This document shows, piece after piece, positions 25,554 through 34,492 of a stretch of 64,000 nt of DNA (within the stretch, counting starts at the first letter, position 1; each line of letters opens with the position of its first letter). Where the stretch lies: positions 248,001 through 312,000 of the forward strand of contig NZ_CP098455.1 in NCBI RefSeq assembly GCF_023702635.1, read 5' to 3'. A program made the translations under genes and the position numbers. The stretch is from Spongiibacter taiwanensis (GTDB lineage: Bacteria; Pseudomonadota; Gammaproteobacteria; Pseudomonadales; Spongiibacteraceae). The notes beneath the pieces are model-generated. The model searched no databases. It worked only from the letters and a program-made list of their open reading frames with translations, and was not told the DNA's origin.

Positions 25554-25628
25554 GGGCGCTCAGGCAGAAGACGCAAACGCTAACTGTAGTTGATCTGCGC
25601 CAGTAAAAGAAAGGGCGAGACAACAGGC

Positions 25629-25660
25629 AAAAAAAAGGCGGCTCCGAGGGAGACCGCCAA
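25629..25660 (-). terminator. Rho-independent terminator of ppsA
   Basis: On the minus strand GGCGGTCTCC pairs with GGAGCCGCC (one bulged base), followed by eight T (25629-25636), starting 18 bases past the ppsA stop. Confidence 0.85.
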
Positions 25661-25677
25661 ACAGACCTGCTAATTCG

Positions 25678-28053
25678 TTACTGCTGCTTGAGTTTGTCCG
25701 CGAGGAACAGCCAGGTATCGAGCACGGAATCCGGGTTGAGGGAAACACTGTCGATGCCCTGCTCCATCAGCCACTGGGCGAAATCCGGATGGTCAGAGGG
25801 CCCCTGGCCACAAATCCCAACATACTTGCCAGCGCGCTTACAGGCTTCGATGGCGTTCTTCAACAGCACCTTGATGGCATCGTTACGCTCGTCAAAAAGG
25901 TGGGCAATGAGGCCGGAATCCCGGTCCAGGCCCAGGGTGAGCTGGGTGAGGTCATTGGAGCCTATCGAGAAGCCGTCAAAGTACTCCAGGAACTGATCCG
26001 CCAGCAGCGCGTTGGCAGGCAGCTCACACATCATGATCAACTGCAGACCATTTTCGCCGCGCTTGAGGCCATTGGCTTCGAGCAGCTCGACAACCTGACG
26101 GGCCTCATCAACAGTGCGCACGAAGGGCACCATGATTTCGACGTTGCTCAGGTCCATCTCATCCCGCACTTTTTTCAGTGCCCGGCATTCCAGCTCGAAA
26201 CACTCCCGGAAAGAATCAGAGATGTAGCGGGACGCGCCCCGGAAACCCAGCATGGGATTCTCTTCCGAGGGCTCGTACAGCGAACCGCCGATCAGGTGAG
26301 CATATTCATTGGATTTGAAATCTGACATCCGCACGATCACCCGCTTGGGGTAGAACGCGCTGGCGATACTGGCTATGCCTTCGACCAATTTCTCCACGTA
26401 AAACTCTACCGGATCGCCGTAGCCGGCAATACGACGCTTTACCGCTTGTTGCACATCCCGGGGCAGCTCGGCGTAATCCATCAACGCCTTGGGGTGCACG
26501 CCGATCATCCGGTTGATAATAAATTCCAGCCGGGCCAGGCCAACCCCGGCATTGGGATAGGACTGAAAATCAAAAGCCCGATCGGGGTTGCCCACATTCA
26601 TCATAATCTTGAAGGGCAGCTCAGGCATGGCGTCAAGCTTGTTGGTGTTGATATCAAAGGCCAGCAGACCTTCGTAAACCATCCCGGTGTCGCCTTCGGC
26701 GCACGACACGGTCACCTCAACGCCACTGCTCAAACGCTCGGTGGCGTCGCCACAGCCAACCACCGCTGGAATACCCAGCTCCCGGGCAATGATCGCGGCG
26801 TGGCAGGTACGGCCGCCACGGTTAGTGACGATGGCCGCGGCCCGCTTCATCACTGGCTCCCAGTCCGGGTCAGTCATGTCGGTGACCAACACATCGCCGG
26901 GCTGAACCTGTTCCATTTGGTCGATATTGTCGATGACCCGCACCGGGCCGGCGCCAATACGCTGACCAATTGACCGGCCTTCCACCAACACGGCGCCCTT
27001 CTCTTTCAAGAGGTAGCGCTCCATCATGGCGGTGGACTCGTTGCTTTTCACCGTCTCGGGCCGGGCCTGAACGATATACAACTGGCCGTCATCACCATCT
27101 TTGGCCCACTCGATGTCCATTGGCCGACCATAGTGTTTTTCAATGATCAGGGCCTGACGAGCCAGAGACTGCACTTCGTCGTCATTGATACTGAAGCGGT
27201 CGCGATCAGCTTCGGTGACCTCCACAGTCTCTACCGACTTACCCGCACTGGCCTCACTGCCGTAGACCATCTTGATCATTTTGCTGCCCAGATTGCGGCG
27301 CAGCACGGCGGGGCGCTGCTTCTCCAGCGTCGCCTTGTGAACGTAAAATTCGTCGGGGTTCACCGCGCCCTGCACCACCGTCTCGCCCAGGCCATAGGAC
27401 GAAGTAACAAACACCACGCCGTCAAAACCGGATTCGGTGTCCATGGAGAACATTACCCCGGCGGCGCCGGTCTCTGAGCGAACCATCCGCTGCACACCCG
27501 CAGACAGTGCCACCTCGGCGTGCTCAAAACCCTTGTGAACGCGATAGGCAATGGCCCGGTCGTTATAAAGGGAGGCAAAGACTTCTTTGATTGCGACCAT
27601 CACGTTGTCGAGGCCGCGGATGTTCAGAAAGGTTTCCTGCTGCCCGGCAAAGGAAGCATCGGGCAAATCTTCCGCGGTTGCGGAGGAGCGCACCGCCACC
27701 GCCATGTTGGCATTGTCGCCCGCCATTTCGACAAAGGCGGTTTTGATTGCGTCGTTGAGCGCCTCGGGGAAAGGCGTCTCAACAATCCACTGGCGAATCT
27801 GTTTGCCGGTCTCGGCCAGGGTACGCACATCATCAATATCGAGACCCTGCAGGCGATCGGCAATGCGCTGCTTCAATCCACTTTGCTCAAGAAAATCGCG
27901 AAATGCCTGGGCCGTGGTGGCAAAACCGCCGGGAACGGACACCCCCGCTTTGGCCAACTGGCTGATCATTTCGCCCAGGGAGGCATTCTTTCCGCCCACG
28001 CGATCTACATCCTGCATGCCGAGCTTCTGAAACCAGATTACGTATTCAGACAC
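25678..28053 (-). CDS. ppsA: Phosphoenolpyruvate synthase
   Basis: Makes PEP from pyruvate and ATP, releasing AMP and phosphate, at the entry of gluconeogenesis. The 791 residues have the N-terminal ATP-binding domain (1-340; [24 protein letters not shown]), the swivelling phosphohistidine domain with His418 in [18 protein letters not shown], and the C-terminal PEP-binding barrel ([30 protein letters not shown]). Thr416, two residues before the histidine, is the residue expected to be phosphorylated by PpsR. Divergent from ppsR, with 122 bases between. Confidence 0.97.
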   Translation of the reverse strand: MSEYVIWFQKLGMQDVDRVGGKNASLGEMISQLAKAGVSVPGGFATTAQAFRDFLEQSGLKQRIADRLQGLDIDDVRTLAETGKQIRQWIVETPFPEALNDAIKTAFVEMAGDNANMAVAVRSSATAEDLPDASFAGQQETFLNIRGLDNVMVAIKEVFASLYNDRAIAYRVHKGFEHAEVALSAGVQRMVRSETGAAGVMFSMDTESGFDGVVFVTSSYGLGETVVQGAVNPDEFYVHKATLEKQRPAVLRRNLGSKMIKMVYGSEASAGKSVETVEVTEADRDRFSINDDEVQSLARQALIIEKHYGRPMDIEWAKDGDDGQLYIVQARPETVKSNESTAMMERYLLKEKGAVLVEGRSIGQRIGAGPVRVIDNIDQMEQVQPGDVLVTDMTDPDWEPVMKRAAAIVTNRGGRTCHAAIIARELGIPAVVGCGDATERLSSGVEVTVSCAEGDTGMVYEGLLAFDINTNKLDAMPELPFKIMMNVGNPDRAFDFQSYPNAGVGLARLEFIINRMIGVHPKALMDYAELPRDVQQAVKRRIAGYGDPVEFYVEKLVEGIASIASAFYPKRVIVRMSDFKSNEYAHLIGGSLYEPSEENPMLGFRGASRYISDSFRECFELECRALKKVRDEMDLSNVEIMVPFVRTVDEARQVVELLEANGLKRGENGLQLIMMCELPANALLADQFLEYFDGFSIGSNDLTQLTLGLDRDSGLIAHLFDERNDAIKVLLKNAIEACKRAGKYVGICGQGPSDHPDFAQWLMEQGIDSVSLNPDSVLDTWLFLADKLKQQ

Positions 28054-28175
28054 GGGATTTCTCCTATTTTACAAAGCAGTGAATTTGCAGTTATAAGTGC
28101 TTTACGGGTTTATACTAAGCGACGCATTTTGAAAATTCCCGTCGAGATCGACCTGGCTTTGAGTAAAAAAACTAC

Positions 28176-28994
28176 ATGATTCGCCCAGCGTTTTTTATTT
28201 CAGACAGCACCGGCATCACTGCCGAGACCCTAGGCAAGAGCATTCTGGCCCAATTCGAAAACCTGAATTTCGAACATATTATTGTTCCCTACGTCGACAA
28301 CCTGGAAAAAGCCCACGCCGCCGTCCAACGTATTAACCGGGCCGCCGAGGAACGAGGTGTCACACCGATTATCTTCGACACCCTGGTCAACGAAAGCATT
28401 CGCGAAGTCATCGCCACCAGTCAGGGCATTATTGTAGACGTCCTTGGTCCCTTTGTTCGCCAGCTTGAAACCGCATTGGGCGAAAAGCCGTCCAGCACCG
28501 TCGGCCGGCTAAAAAATGCTGACTACGACGCCAACTACAAAAACCGCATCGACGCGGTGAACTTCGCCCTGGACAACGACGACGGTGCGCGCATTAATCG
28601 CTACGATCAAGCCCAGATCATTCTGATTGGCGTGTCGCGCAGCGGTAAAACGCCAACCTGTCTGTATCTTGCGCTGCAGTCAGGGGTCTTTGTTGCCAAC
28701 TACCCACTGACGGAAGAAGATCTGGATGATGTGCGCCTGCCCAAGGCCCTGGCCTCCCACCGGGAGCGCCTGTTCGGTCTGACCATTGATCCCCGCCGGT
28801 TGATGGCAATTCGGACTGAGCGCCGGCCCGACAGCCCCTATTCGTCGCTGACCCGTTGCGAGGATGAAGTCCGCCAGGCCGAAGCCCTGTTTCGCCGGTT
28901 TGGTATTCCCTATCTGGATACCACTCACGCTTCGGTGGAGGAAATTGCCACCCGCATTCTGTTCGACTCCGGACTTCGGGGTAAGGGTCGGTAG
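28176..28994 (+). CDS. ppsR: PEP synthase regulatory protein (bifunctional kinase/phosphorylase)
   Basis: DUF299-family enzyme that inactivates PpsA by ADP-dependent phosphorylation of a threonine next to the catalytic histidine and reactivates it by phosphorolysis. The 272 residues show FFISDSTGITAETLG at the start, the P-loop GVSRSGKTPTCLYLA (from residue 152), and PLTEEDL. Its divergent position next to ppsA, as in Pseudomonas and enterics, supports PEP synthase rather than PPDK as the target. Confidence 0.95.
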   Translation: MIRPAFFISDSTGITAETLGKSILAQFENLNFEHIIVPYVDNLEKAHAAVQRINRAAEERGVTPIIFDTLVNESIREVIATSQGIIVDVLGPFVRQLETALGEKPSSTVGRLKNADYDANYKNRIDAVNFALDNDDGARINRYDQAQIILIGVSRSGKTPTCLYLALQSGVFVANYPLTEEDLDDVRLPKALASHRERLFGLTIDPRRLMAIRTERRPDSPYSSLTRCEDEVRQAEALFRRFGIPYLDTTHASVEEIATRILFDSGLRGKGR

Positions 28995-29006
28995 AGGTTT
29001 TTGACC

Positions 29007-30218
29007 ATGTCCAGCGATCAGCCTGCCCTGTCCTCACCTGGTGAGGCGACCCTGCCCGACAGCCATGCCAATACCGCGTTGGTGTTACCCGGTGGCGGCG
29101 CTCGGGCGGCCTATCAGGTGGGTGTGCTCAAAGCCATGGTAGAAATTCATCGCGGCCGGGGTGGCAACCCCTTTCAGATTTTGGCCGGCACCTCGGCTGG
29201 AGCCATTAATGCGGTTTCCATGGCAGCCGGCGCCAATGATTTTCAGGGCGCCGCGCGACGGCTCGAGGATCTCTGGAGCAATCTGACGACCGATAAAATC
29301 TACCGGGCCGACCTGCTGGGTGTCATGCGCAATGCGCTGCGGCTGGGCTTGTCACTGTTCAATGCCGGCATCGCGGTAGGACGTCCAGTCGGCCTTCTCG
29401 ACAACGCCCCGTTACGGGAGCTGCTGCGCGAGAATGTAAACTTTGAACAGATCGGCAAGAATATTCTAAACGGCCACCTCGACGCTCTGTGCCTTACCGC
29501 CATGAACTACACTCAGGGCATGTCAGAGACCTTTTTTCAGGGAGGCCCCCAGCACGCGGGCTGGCAACGCTGGCGCCGTCAGGGCCTGGCCACCCCGATT
29601 CAACTGCAGCACCTGATGGCGTCCAGCGCCATTCCCACGATTTTCCCGCCCACCAAAGTCGGGCGTTATTACTACGGTGACGGCGCCCTGCGTCAGCTGA
29701 CGCCGATTAGCCCGGCCATCCACCTGGGCGCCCATCGGGTACTGGTCATTCCGGCCAACGGCCATCGGCGGGAATACCACCATCAACCCAAGCCGATCCA
29801 CTCCCCCGCCTTTGGCCAGATTCTGGGTCAATTGCTCAACAGCGCGTTTATCGACAGTATCGAAACCGACCTGGAGCGGCTAGAGCGGATCAACGAATTA
29901 CTGCGCCTGGTGCCCTCGGATTCAGTCGAGTTGATGGGCCGGGAGCTGATCCCCATCCAGTGTCTGGTGATCAGTCCCAGCGAGGATATAGATCGCATTG
30001 CTGACGATCACGTTCAGGAACTGCCCTACAGTCTCCGTGTGTTTTTGCGCCGAACGGGTAGCAGTGGCGGCGGCACTAACATCGCCAGCTACCTGCTGTT
30101 CACACCGGAGTTTTGCGGCAAATTGATTTCACTGGGGTATCGGGACGGCATGCGAGAGCGCCAGGCATTGGAGGATTTTCTGTATCGCCCCACGGCGGCC
30201 AACAGTGAGGGGCGCTGA
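29007..30218 (+). CDS. Patatin-like phospholipase family protein
   Basis: Predicted acyl hydrolase with a Ser-Asp dyad. The glycine-rich oxyanion motif LPGGGARAAY lies near residue 28, the nucleophile elbow GTSAGAIN near residue 62, and the catalytic aspartate in YYGDGALRQ near residue 230. Length about 403, with a C-terminal region of unknown role. No signal peptide is seen. The start ATG 29007 has GAGG eight bases upstream; TTG 29001 is a less likely alternative. It follows ppsR after 12 bases, which suggests co-transcription; the substrate is unknown. Confidence 0.87.
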   Translation: MSSDQPALSSPGEATLPDSHANTALVLPGGGARAAYQVGVLKAMVEIHRGRGGNPFQILAGTSAGAINAVSMAAGANDFQGAARRLEDLWSNLTTDKIYRADLLGVMRNALRLGLSLFNAGIAVGRPVGLLDNAPLRELLRENVNFEQIGKNILNGHLDALCLTAMNYTQGMSETFFQGGPQHAGWQRWRRQGLATPIQLQHLMASSAIPTIFPPTKVGRYYYGDGALRQLTPISPAIHLGAHRVLVIPANGHRREYHHQPKPIHSPAFGQILGQLLNSAFIDSIETDLERLERINELLRLVPSDSVELMGRELIPIQCLVISPSEDIDRIADDHVQELPYSLRVFLRRTGSSGGGTNIASYLLFTPEFCGKLISLGYRDGMRERQALEDFLYRPTAANSEGR

Positions 30219-30233
30219 CGGGACCTTGCGGAA

Positions 30234-30680
30234 TTACTTCACCCCGACAATGGCGTAAAGCCCAGAAAAGCGCACTGCTACTTCACCGTTGATTTTGATC
30301 TCAGAGGCCAAATCAATTTTGGCTCTGCCCCGCTCTTCATAGCGGGCAAAGAAATGACTCCAACGGCTCTCGTCAATTTCCAGCGATTGGGAAACAATCT
30401 CCCCCGCCACCGGCTTGAGATATTCGATTTCAGCCTGGGCCACCACGATATCCGGGTCCAATCCATAATCAACGCAGCGCATGTACACCATGCCCCAGCA
30501 AGCCATCACCGACACGCAAAAAAGACTGCCGCCAAAAGCGGTTAATTTATCGTTGATGTTGGGAGCCAGTGGCGCAGAAAGCGCAAGGTGATTGCCGTCG
30601 TACGCCTGCACCTTCAAATTCATGAATTGCGCCAACGGCAGGTGTTTGGCGATAAAGGCATCCAGGGCAGTGGTCGACAT
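30234..30680 (-). CDS. Hotdog-fold thioesterase (YiiD C-terminal domain family)
   Basis: A 148-residue single hotdog domain: LPLAQFMNLKVQAYDGNHLALSAPL, then the NINDKLTAFGGSLFC helix region, then IEYLKPV. This fits the putative thioesterase family seen as the C-terminal domain of YiiD. It starts two bases after meaB in the methylmalonyl-CoA operon. I infer that it hydrolyses a CoA thioester of that pathway, perhaps a side product or excess methylmalonyl- or propionyl-CoA; the sequence alone does not show the substrate. Confidence 0.75.
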   Translation of the reverse strand: MSTTALDAFIAKHLPLAQFMNLKVQAYDGNHLALSAPLAPNINDKLTAFGGSLFCVSVMACWGMVYMRCVDYGLDPDIVVAQAEIEYLKPVAGEIVSQSLEIDESRWSHFFARYEERGRAKIDLASEIKINGEVAVRFSGLYAIVGVK

Positions 30681-30682
30681 AA

Positions 30683-31648
30683 TTAATCCGCGTCAAACAG
30701 CAAATTGAGCAGGGTTTCGGCAGCAACGTAGGGTGTCGTTTCGCCCTGGGTGACCCGCCGATTCAAGTCAGGCAGCAGGCGCTTCACCTGCGGGTTTTCC
30801 TTCAGTTTGCGATCAAGCATTTCATGGAGCAGTTTGTTCATCCACTCCCGGGCCTGTCGCGCGCGCTTTTCTTTCAGCGAGCCATTCTTTGTTGCGTCAA
30901 TCTGAAAGTCACTGATCATGCCCCAGACTGCGGAAATGTTCTGGTTTTTCAGCGCCGAGCAGGTCAGCACCTGGGGTGTCCAGAAACTGGTGTGACGCAG
31001 CAGATGCAGGGCATTCTGGTAATGCCGCCGGGTCTGCTCGGCGTAATTCATACTTTCGCCATCGGCTTTGTTAATCACCAGGGCGTCGGCCAGCTCCATA
31101 ATGCCCTTTTTGATGCCCTGCAGTTCGTCACCGGCATTGGGCAGCATCAGCACCATGAAGAAGTCGACCATACTGGCTACTTCATACTCCGACTGGCCCA
31201 CACCAACGGTTTCCACCAAGATCACATCGTAACCTGCCGCTTCGCAAAGCAGCATGGTTTCGCGTGTCTTGAGCGCCACACCGCCCAGCGAGCCCTCGGA
31301 GGGAGACGGGCGGATAAAGGCATCCGGGCTGCGCGACAGCATTTCCATGCGGGTTTTATCACCCAGAATCGAGCCACCAGCAATGGGCGAGCTCGGGTCC
31401 ACCGCCAACACGGCCACCCGTTTGCCCTGCTCCAGCAGGTACATACCAAAGGCTTCGATAAAGGTCGATTTCCCCACTCCTGGGATACCGGTAATACCGA
31501 TACGAATACTATTGCCGGTGGCAGGCAGCACGGCCTCGAGCAGGCTTTGAGCCTGCTGGCGGTGTTCCAGGCGCTTGCTTTCGACCAGGGTGATGGCTTT
31601 GGCCAGCGCACGGGGCTGGCCAGATTTGAGTGCGTCGATATCAATCAT
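30683..31648 (-). CDS. meaB: Methylmalonyl-CoA mutase-associated GTPase MeaB
   Basis: G3E-family GTPase that gates cobalamin delivery to methylmalonyl-CoA mutase and protects it from inactivation. Walker A is GIPGVGKSTF; VDPSSPIAGGSILGDKTRM and ETVGVGQSE are strong family signatures, and NKAD gives guanine specificity. The start is probably ATG 31648 (321 residues, MIDIDALKSG); a TTG at 31666 would extend it but has no ribosome binding site and reaches the edge of a repeat. It lies downstream of the mutase, separated by an inverted repeat. Confidence 0.95.
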   Translation of the reverse strand: MIDIDALKSGQPRALAKAITLVESKRLEHRQQAQSLLEAVLPATGNSIRIGITGIPGVGKSTFIEAFGMYLLEQGKRVAVLAVDPSSPIAGGSILGDKTRMEMLSRSPDAFIRPSPSEGSLGGVALKTRETMLLCEAAGYDVILVETVGVGQSEYEVASMVDFFMVLMLPNAGDELQGIKKGIMELADALVINKADGESMNYAEQTRRHYQNALHLLRHTSFWTPQVLTCSALKNQNISAVWGMISDFQIDATKNGSLKEKRARQAREWMNKLLHEMLDRKLKENPQVKRLLPDLNRRVTQGETTPYVAAETLLNLLFDAD

Positions 31649-31666
31649 GAGATTGCTGAACGCCAA

Positions 31667-31730
31667 ACGGGAGACGGGAGACGCAAACCCCGCAGAATGT
31701 CTGCAGGGCCAAGCGTCTTCCGTCTCCCGT
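31667..31730. repeat. Dispersed inverted repeat, copy A
   Basis: ACGGGAGACGGGAGACGC at 31667-31684 is matched by GCGTCTTCCGTCTCCCGT at 31713-31730 (17 of 18 complementary), and an inner CCGCAG/CTGCAGG hairpin fills the middle. It lies in the meaB/mutase gap. Related copies are at 34410 and 41711. Confidence 0.85.
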
Positions 31731-31746
31731 CCAGCGCCTTTCGCTA

Positions 31747-33906
31747 TTACCCTTTTACTGCTTCGTTGATGGAATCGAGAACGCCACGGGCGGCCAGCGG
31801 GATTTTGGTACCGGGACCAAAAATACCCTTCACACCAGCCTTGTAAAGGAAGTCGTAGTCCTGGCGGGGAATTACCCCACCGGCCACCACGATAATGTCG
31901 TCGGCGCCTGCTTTTTTCAGTTCGTTGATCAGGGCCGGCACCAGGGTCTTGTGACCCGCTGCCTGGGAGGAGACACCCACCACGTGAACGTCGTTTTCAA
32001 CCGCCTGCTTCGCCACCTCTTCCGGGGTGGAGAACATCGGGCTCAGATCGATATCAAAACCGACATCGGCAAAGGCGGTGGCGATAACTTTGGCGCCACG
32101 GTCGTGACCGTCCTGACCCATCTTGCATACCAGCATCCGCGGACGGCGGCCGTGCCGCTCAACAAAGGCATCGATATCAGAGGCAATGCCGTTCCAGTTT
32201 TCGTCATCCTGATAGGCGCTGCCGTAAACACCAGACACGGTCTGGGCCTGGGCATTGAAGCGGCCGAATTCGCGCTCCATGGCGAAGGAAATTTCGCCGA
32301 CGGTGGCACGCACACGAGTCGCTTTTACGGCCAAATCCAATAGGTTACCCTGACCTGTTACAGCACATTGATAGATAGCTTCAAGGGCATCTTCAACGGC
32401 TTTCTCGTCCCGGCTGGCGCGAATGCGCTCCAGTGCAGCAATCTGCGACTGACGCACTTTTTCATTGTCGATATCGAGAATATCAACGTCTTCTTCTTTG
32501 TCGAGAATGTACTTGTTAACCCCGACAATCACATCTTCACCCCGGTCAATGCGGGCTTGCTTGCGGGCGGCAGACTCTTCAATGCGCAGTTTTGGCATCC
32601 CGGTTTCGATGGCTTTTGCCATGCCGCCCTTCTCTTCAACTTCGGCAATCAGCTCCCGAGCACGGTCGGCGATCTCATTGGTCAGCGCTTCCATCATGTA
32701 AGAGCCGCCCCAGGGATCAGCCACTTTGGTGATACCGGTTTCCTCCTGGATGATCAACTGAGTGTTACGGGCGATCCGGGCAGAGAACTCGGTGGGCAGC
32801 GCAATGGCTTCATCGAGTGCGTTGGTATGCAGCGACTGGGTACCACCAAATACCGCGGCCATGGCCTCAATGGTGGTACGCACCACGTTGTTGTAGGGGT
32901 CTTGCTCAGTCAGCGACCAGCCTGAAGTTTGGCTGTGGGTCCGCAGCATTTTGGAACGGGGGTTCTTAGGATTGAACTCGGACACGATCTCTGCCCACAG
33001 CAGACGCGCGGCGCGCATTTTGGCGATTTCCATGTAGAAGTTCATGCCGATGCCCCAGAAGAAGGACAGACGGCCGGCGAATTTATCGATGTCCAAACCC
33101 GCCGCAATCGCCGTGCGAATGTACTCCTTACCATCGGCCAAGGTGTAGGCCAGCTCCAGGGCCGCATCCGCGCCAGCTTCCTGAATGTGGTAACCGGAAA
33201 TGGAGATGGTATTGAACTTGGGCATGTTGTCCGACGCGTAGGCAATAATATCGCCGATGATTTTCATCGACGGCAGCGGCGGATAAATGTAGGTGTTACG
33301 CACCATGAACTCTTTCAGAATGTCGTTCTGAATAGTGCCCGACAGCTGGTCTTGGCTGACACCTTGCTCTTCGGCCGCCACGATGTAACCCGCCAATACG
33401 GGCAGTACGGCGCCGTTCATGGTCATGGAGACCGAGATTTTGTCCAGGGGGATGCCGTCAAACAGCACCTTCATATCCTCGACTGAGTCGATTGCGACAC
33501 CGGCTTTACCAACATCGCCGGTGACCCGAGGGTGATCTGAGTCATAACCCCGGTGGGTTGCCAGGTCAAAGGCCACTGACACACCCTGGCCGCCAGCGGC
33601 CAGCGCTTTGCGGTAGAAGGCGTTGGATTCCTCGGCGGTAGAAAAACCGGCGTATTGGCGAATGGTCCAGGGGCGACCGGCATACATGGTGGGTTGCGGA
33701 CCGCGAATAAACGGTTCCATGCCGGGGAAGGTGTTGGTGTAAGGCAGATTGGCAATATCTTCTTGGCTGTATAGCGGCTTGACGTTAATGCCTTCGGGCG
33801 TATGCCAAACCAGGTCATCCAGGCTCTTGCCTGATTTATCCAGCGTTTTGTTGGCCGCAGCCATCCATTCGTCAAGGGTGGCCTGGGGTGCTTTGTAATC
33901 CGCCAT
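31747..33906 (-). CDS. scpA: Methylmalonyl-CoA mutase, adenosylcobalamin-dependent
   Basis: Interconverts methylmalonyl-CoA and succinyl-CoA by radical rearrangement. The 719-residue chain has both parts: the N-terminal catalytic barrel ([26 protein letters not shown]; conserved TMNGAVLP and [19 protein letters not shown]) and the C-terminal cobalamin domain with the cobalt-binding DGHDRG near residue 600. It is the single-chain catalytic form; no small subunit is next to it. The start ATG 33906 has AGG eight bases before it; an upstream open extension to 33933 is not conserved. Central gene of the propionyl-CoA operon. Confidence 0.97.
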   Translation of the reverse strand: MADYKAPQATLDEWMAAANKTLDKSGKSLDDLVWHTPEGINVKPLYSQEDIANLPYTNTFPGMEPFIRGPQPTMYAGRPWTIRQYAGFSTAEESNAFYRKALAAGGQGVSVAFDLATHRGYDSDHPRVTGDVGKAGVAIDSVEDMKVLFDGIPLDKISVSMTMNGAVLPVLAGYIVAAEEQGVSQDQLSGTIQNDILKEFMVRNTYIYPPLPSMKIIGDIIAYASDNMPKFNTISISGYHIQEAGADAALELAYTLADGKEYIRTAIAAGLDIDKFAGRLSFFWGIGMNFYMEIAKMRAARLLWAEIVSEFNPKNPRSKMLRTHSQTSGWSLTEQDPYNNVVRTTIEAMAAVFGGTQSLHTNALDEAIALPTEFSARIARNTQLIIQEETGITKVADPWGGSYMMEALTNEIADRARELIAEVEEKGGMAKAIETGMPKLRIEESAARKQARIDRGEDVIVGVNKYILDKEEDVDILDIDNEKVRQSQIAALERIRASRDEKAVEDALEAIYQCAVTGQGNLLDLAVKATRVRATVGEISFAMEREFGRFNAQAQTVSGVYGSAYQDDENWNGIASDIDAFVERHGRRPRMLVCKMGQDGHDRGAKVIATAFADVGFDIDLSPMFSTPEEVAKQAVENDVHVVGVSSQAAGHKTLVPALINELKKAGADDIIVVAGGVIPRQDYDFLYKAGVKGIFGPGTKIPLAARGVLDSINEAVKG

Positions 33907-33966
33907 ACTTCTACCTGTATCTTGTGTGAGCATCAGCCAACCCTCTGGGCTGGCAATTTGTTCGGG

Positions 33967-34380
33967 TTAATGATGATCCTCGCTGGGCTGATTGAGCTCA
34001 ATCAACACGCCGTCGCAGGATTTTGGATGGATAAAAATAACCTGGCAACCGTGGGCGCCGGGCGATGGCGCGTCAGATAAGAACTGATAGCCTTTTTCCT
34101 TGAGGCGAGCCACGTCCGCTTCGATATCATCGCTGCGAAAACACAGATGATGAATGCCACCGGGCTTTTTTTCCAGAAATTTAGCAATAGGTCCCTCACC
34201 ATTGAGAGGGTGCACCAATTCTATACTGGTCGGCGGCAAAGGGAAAAAGGCGGTTGAAGTTTTTGCACTTTCGACATCTTCCGTGCCCTCAAAGGGCAGT
34301 CCAAAGTCTTCCATAAAGCGCTTGATGGCTTTTTGCAGATCGGGTACGGCGATGGCGATGTGGTCCAGGGCGGTAATCAT
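33967..34380 (-). CDS. mce: Methylmalonyl-CoA epimerase
   Basis: VOC-fold metalloenzyme that converts (S)- to (R)-methylmalonyl-CoA for the mutase. The 137 residues contain the metal ligands in ALDHIAIAVPD (His7), GGIHHLCFRSDD and VLIELNQ. The ATG at 34380 has GGAG six bases upstream. A longer open frame reaching 34500 is just translation of the adjacent inverted repeat and should not be used. It lies between the biotin carboxylase and the mutase. Confidence 0.94.
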   Translation of the reverse strand: MITALDHIAIAVPDLQKAIKRFMEDFGLPFEGTEDVESAKTSTAFFPLPPTSIELVHPLNGEGPIAKFLEKKPGGIHHLCFRSDDIEADVARLKEKGYQFLSDAPSPGAHGCQVIFIHPKSCDGVLIELNQPSEDHH

Positions 34381-34409
34381 GGTGTTCTCCGTGAATTGTT
34401 GAACGCTTG

Positions 34410-34477
34410 ACGGGAGGCGGGAGACGCAATGGCCACTGCTAGCGTGGTGACTCGCCTCAGCGTTTGCCGTCTCCCGT
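34410..34477. repeat. Dispersed inverted repeat, copy B
   Basis: ACGGGAGGCGGGAGACGC at 34410-34427 is matched by GCGTTTGCCGTCTCCCGT at 34460-34477 (15 of 18 complementary), with an inner CCAC/GTGG hairpin. It fills the gap between the biotin carboxylase and mce genes. Same family as the elements at 31667 and 41711. Confidence 0.8.
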
Positions 34478-34492
34478 TGGGCCTCTTCCCGA

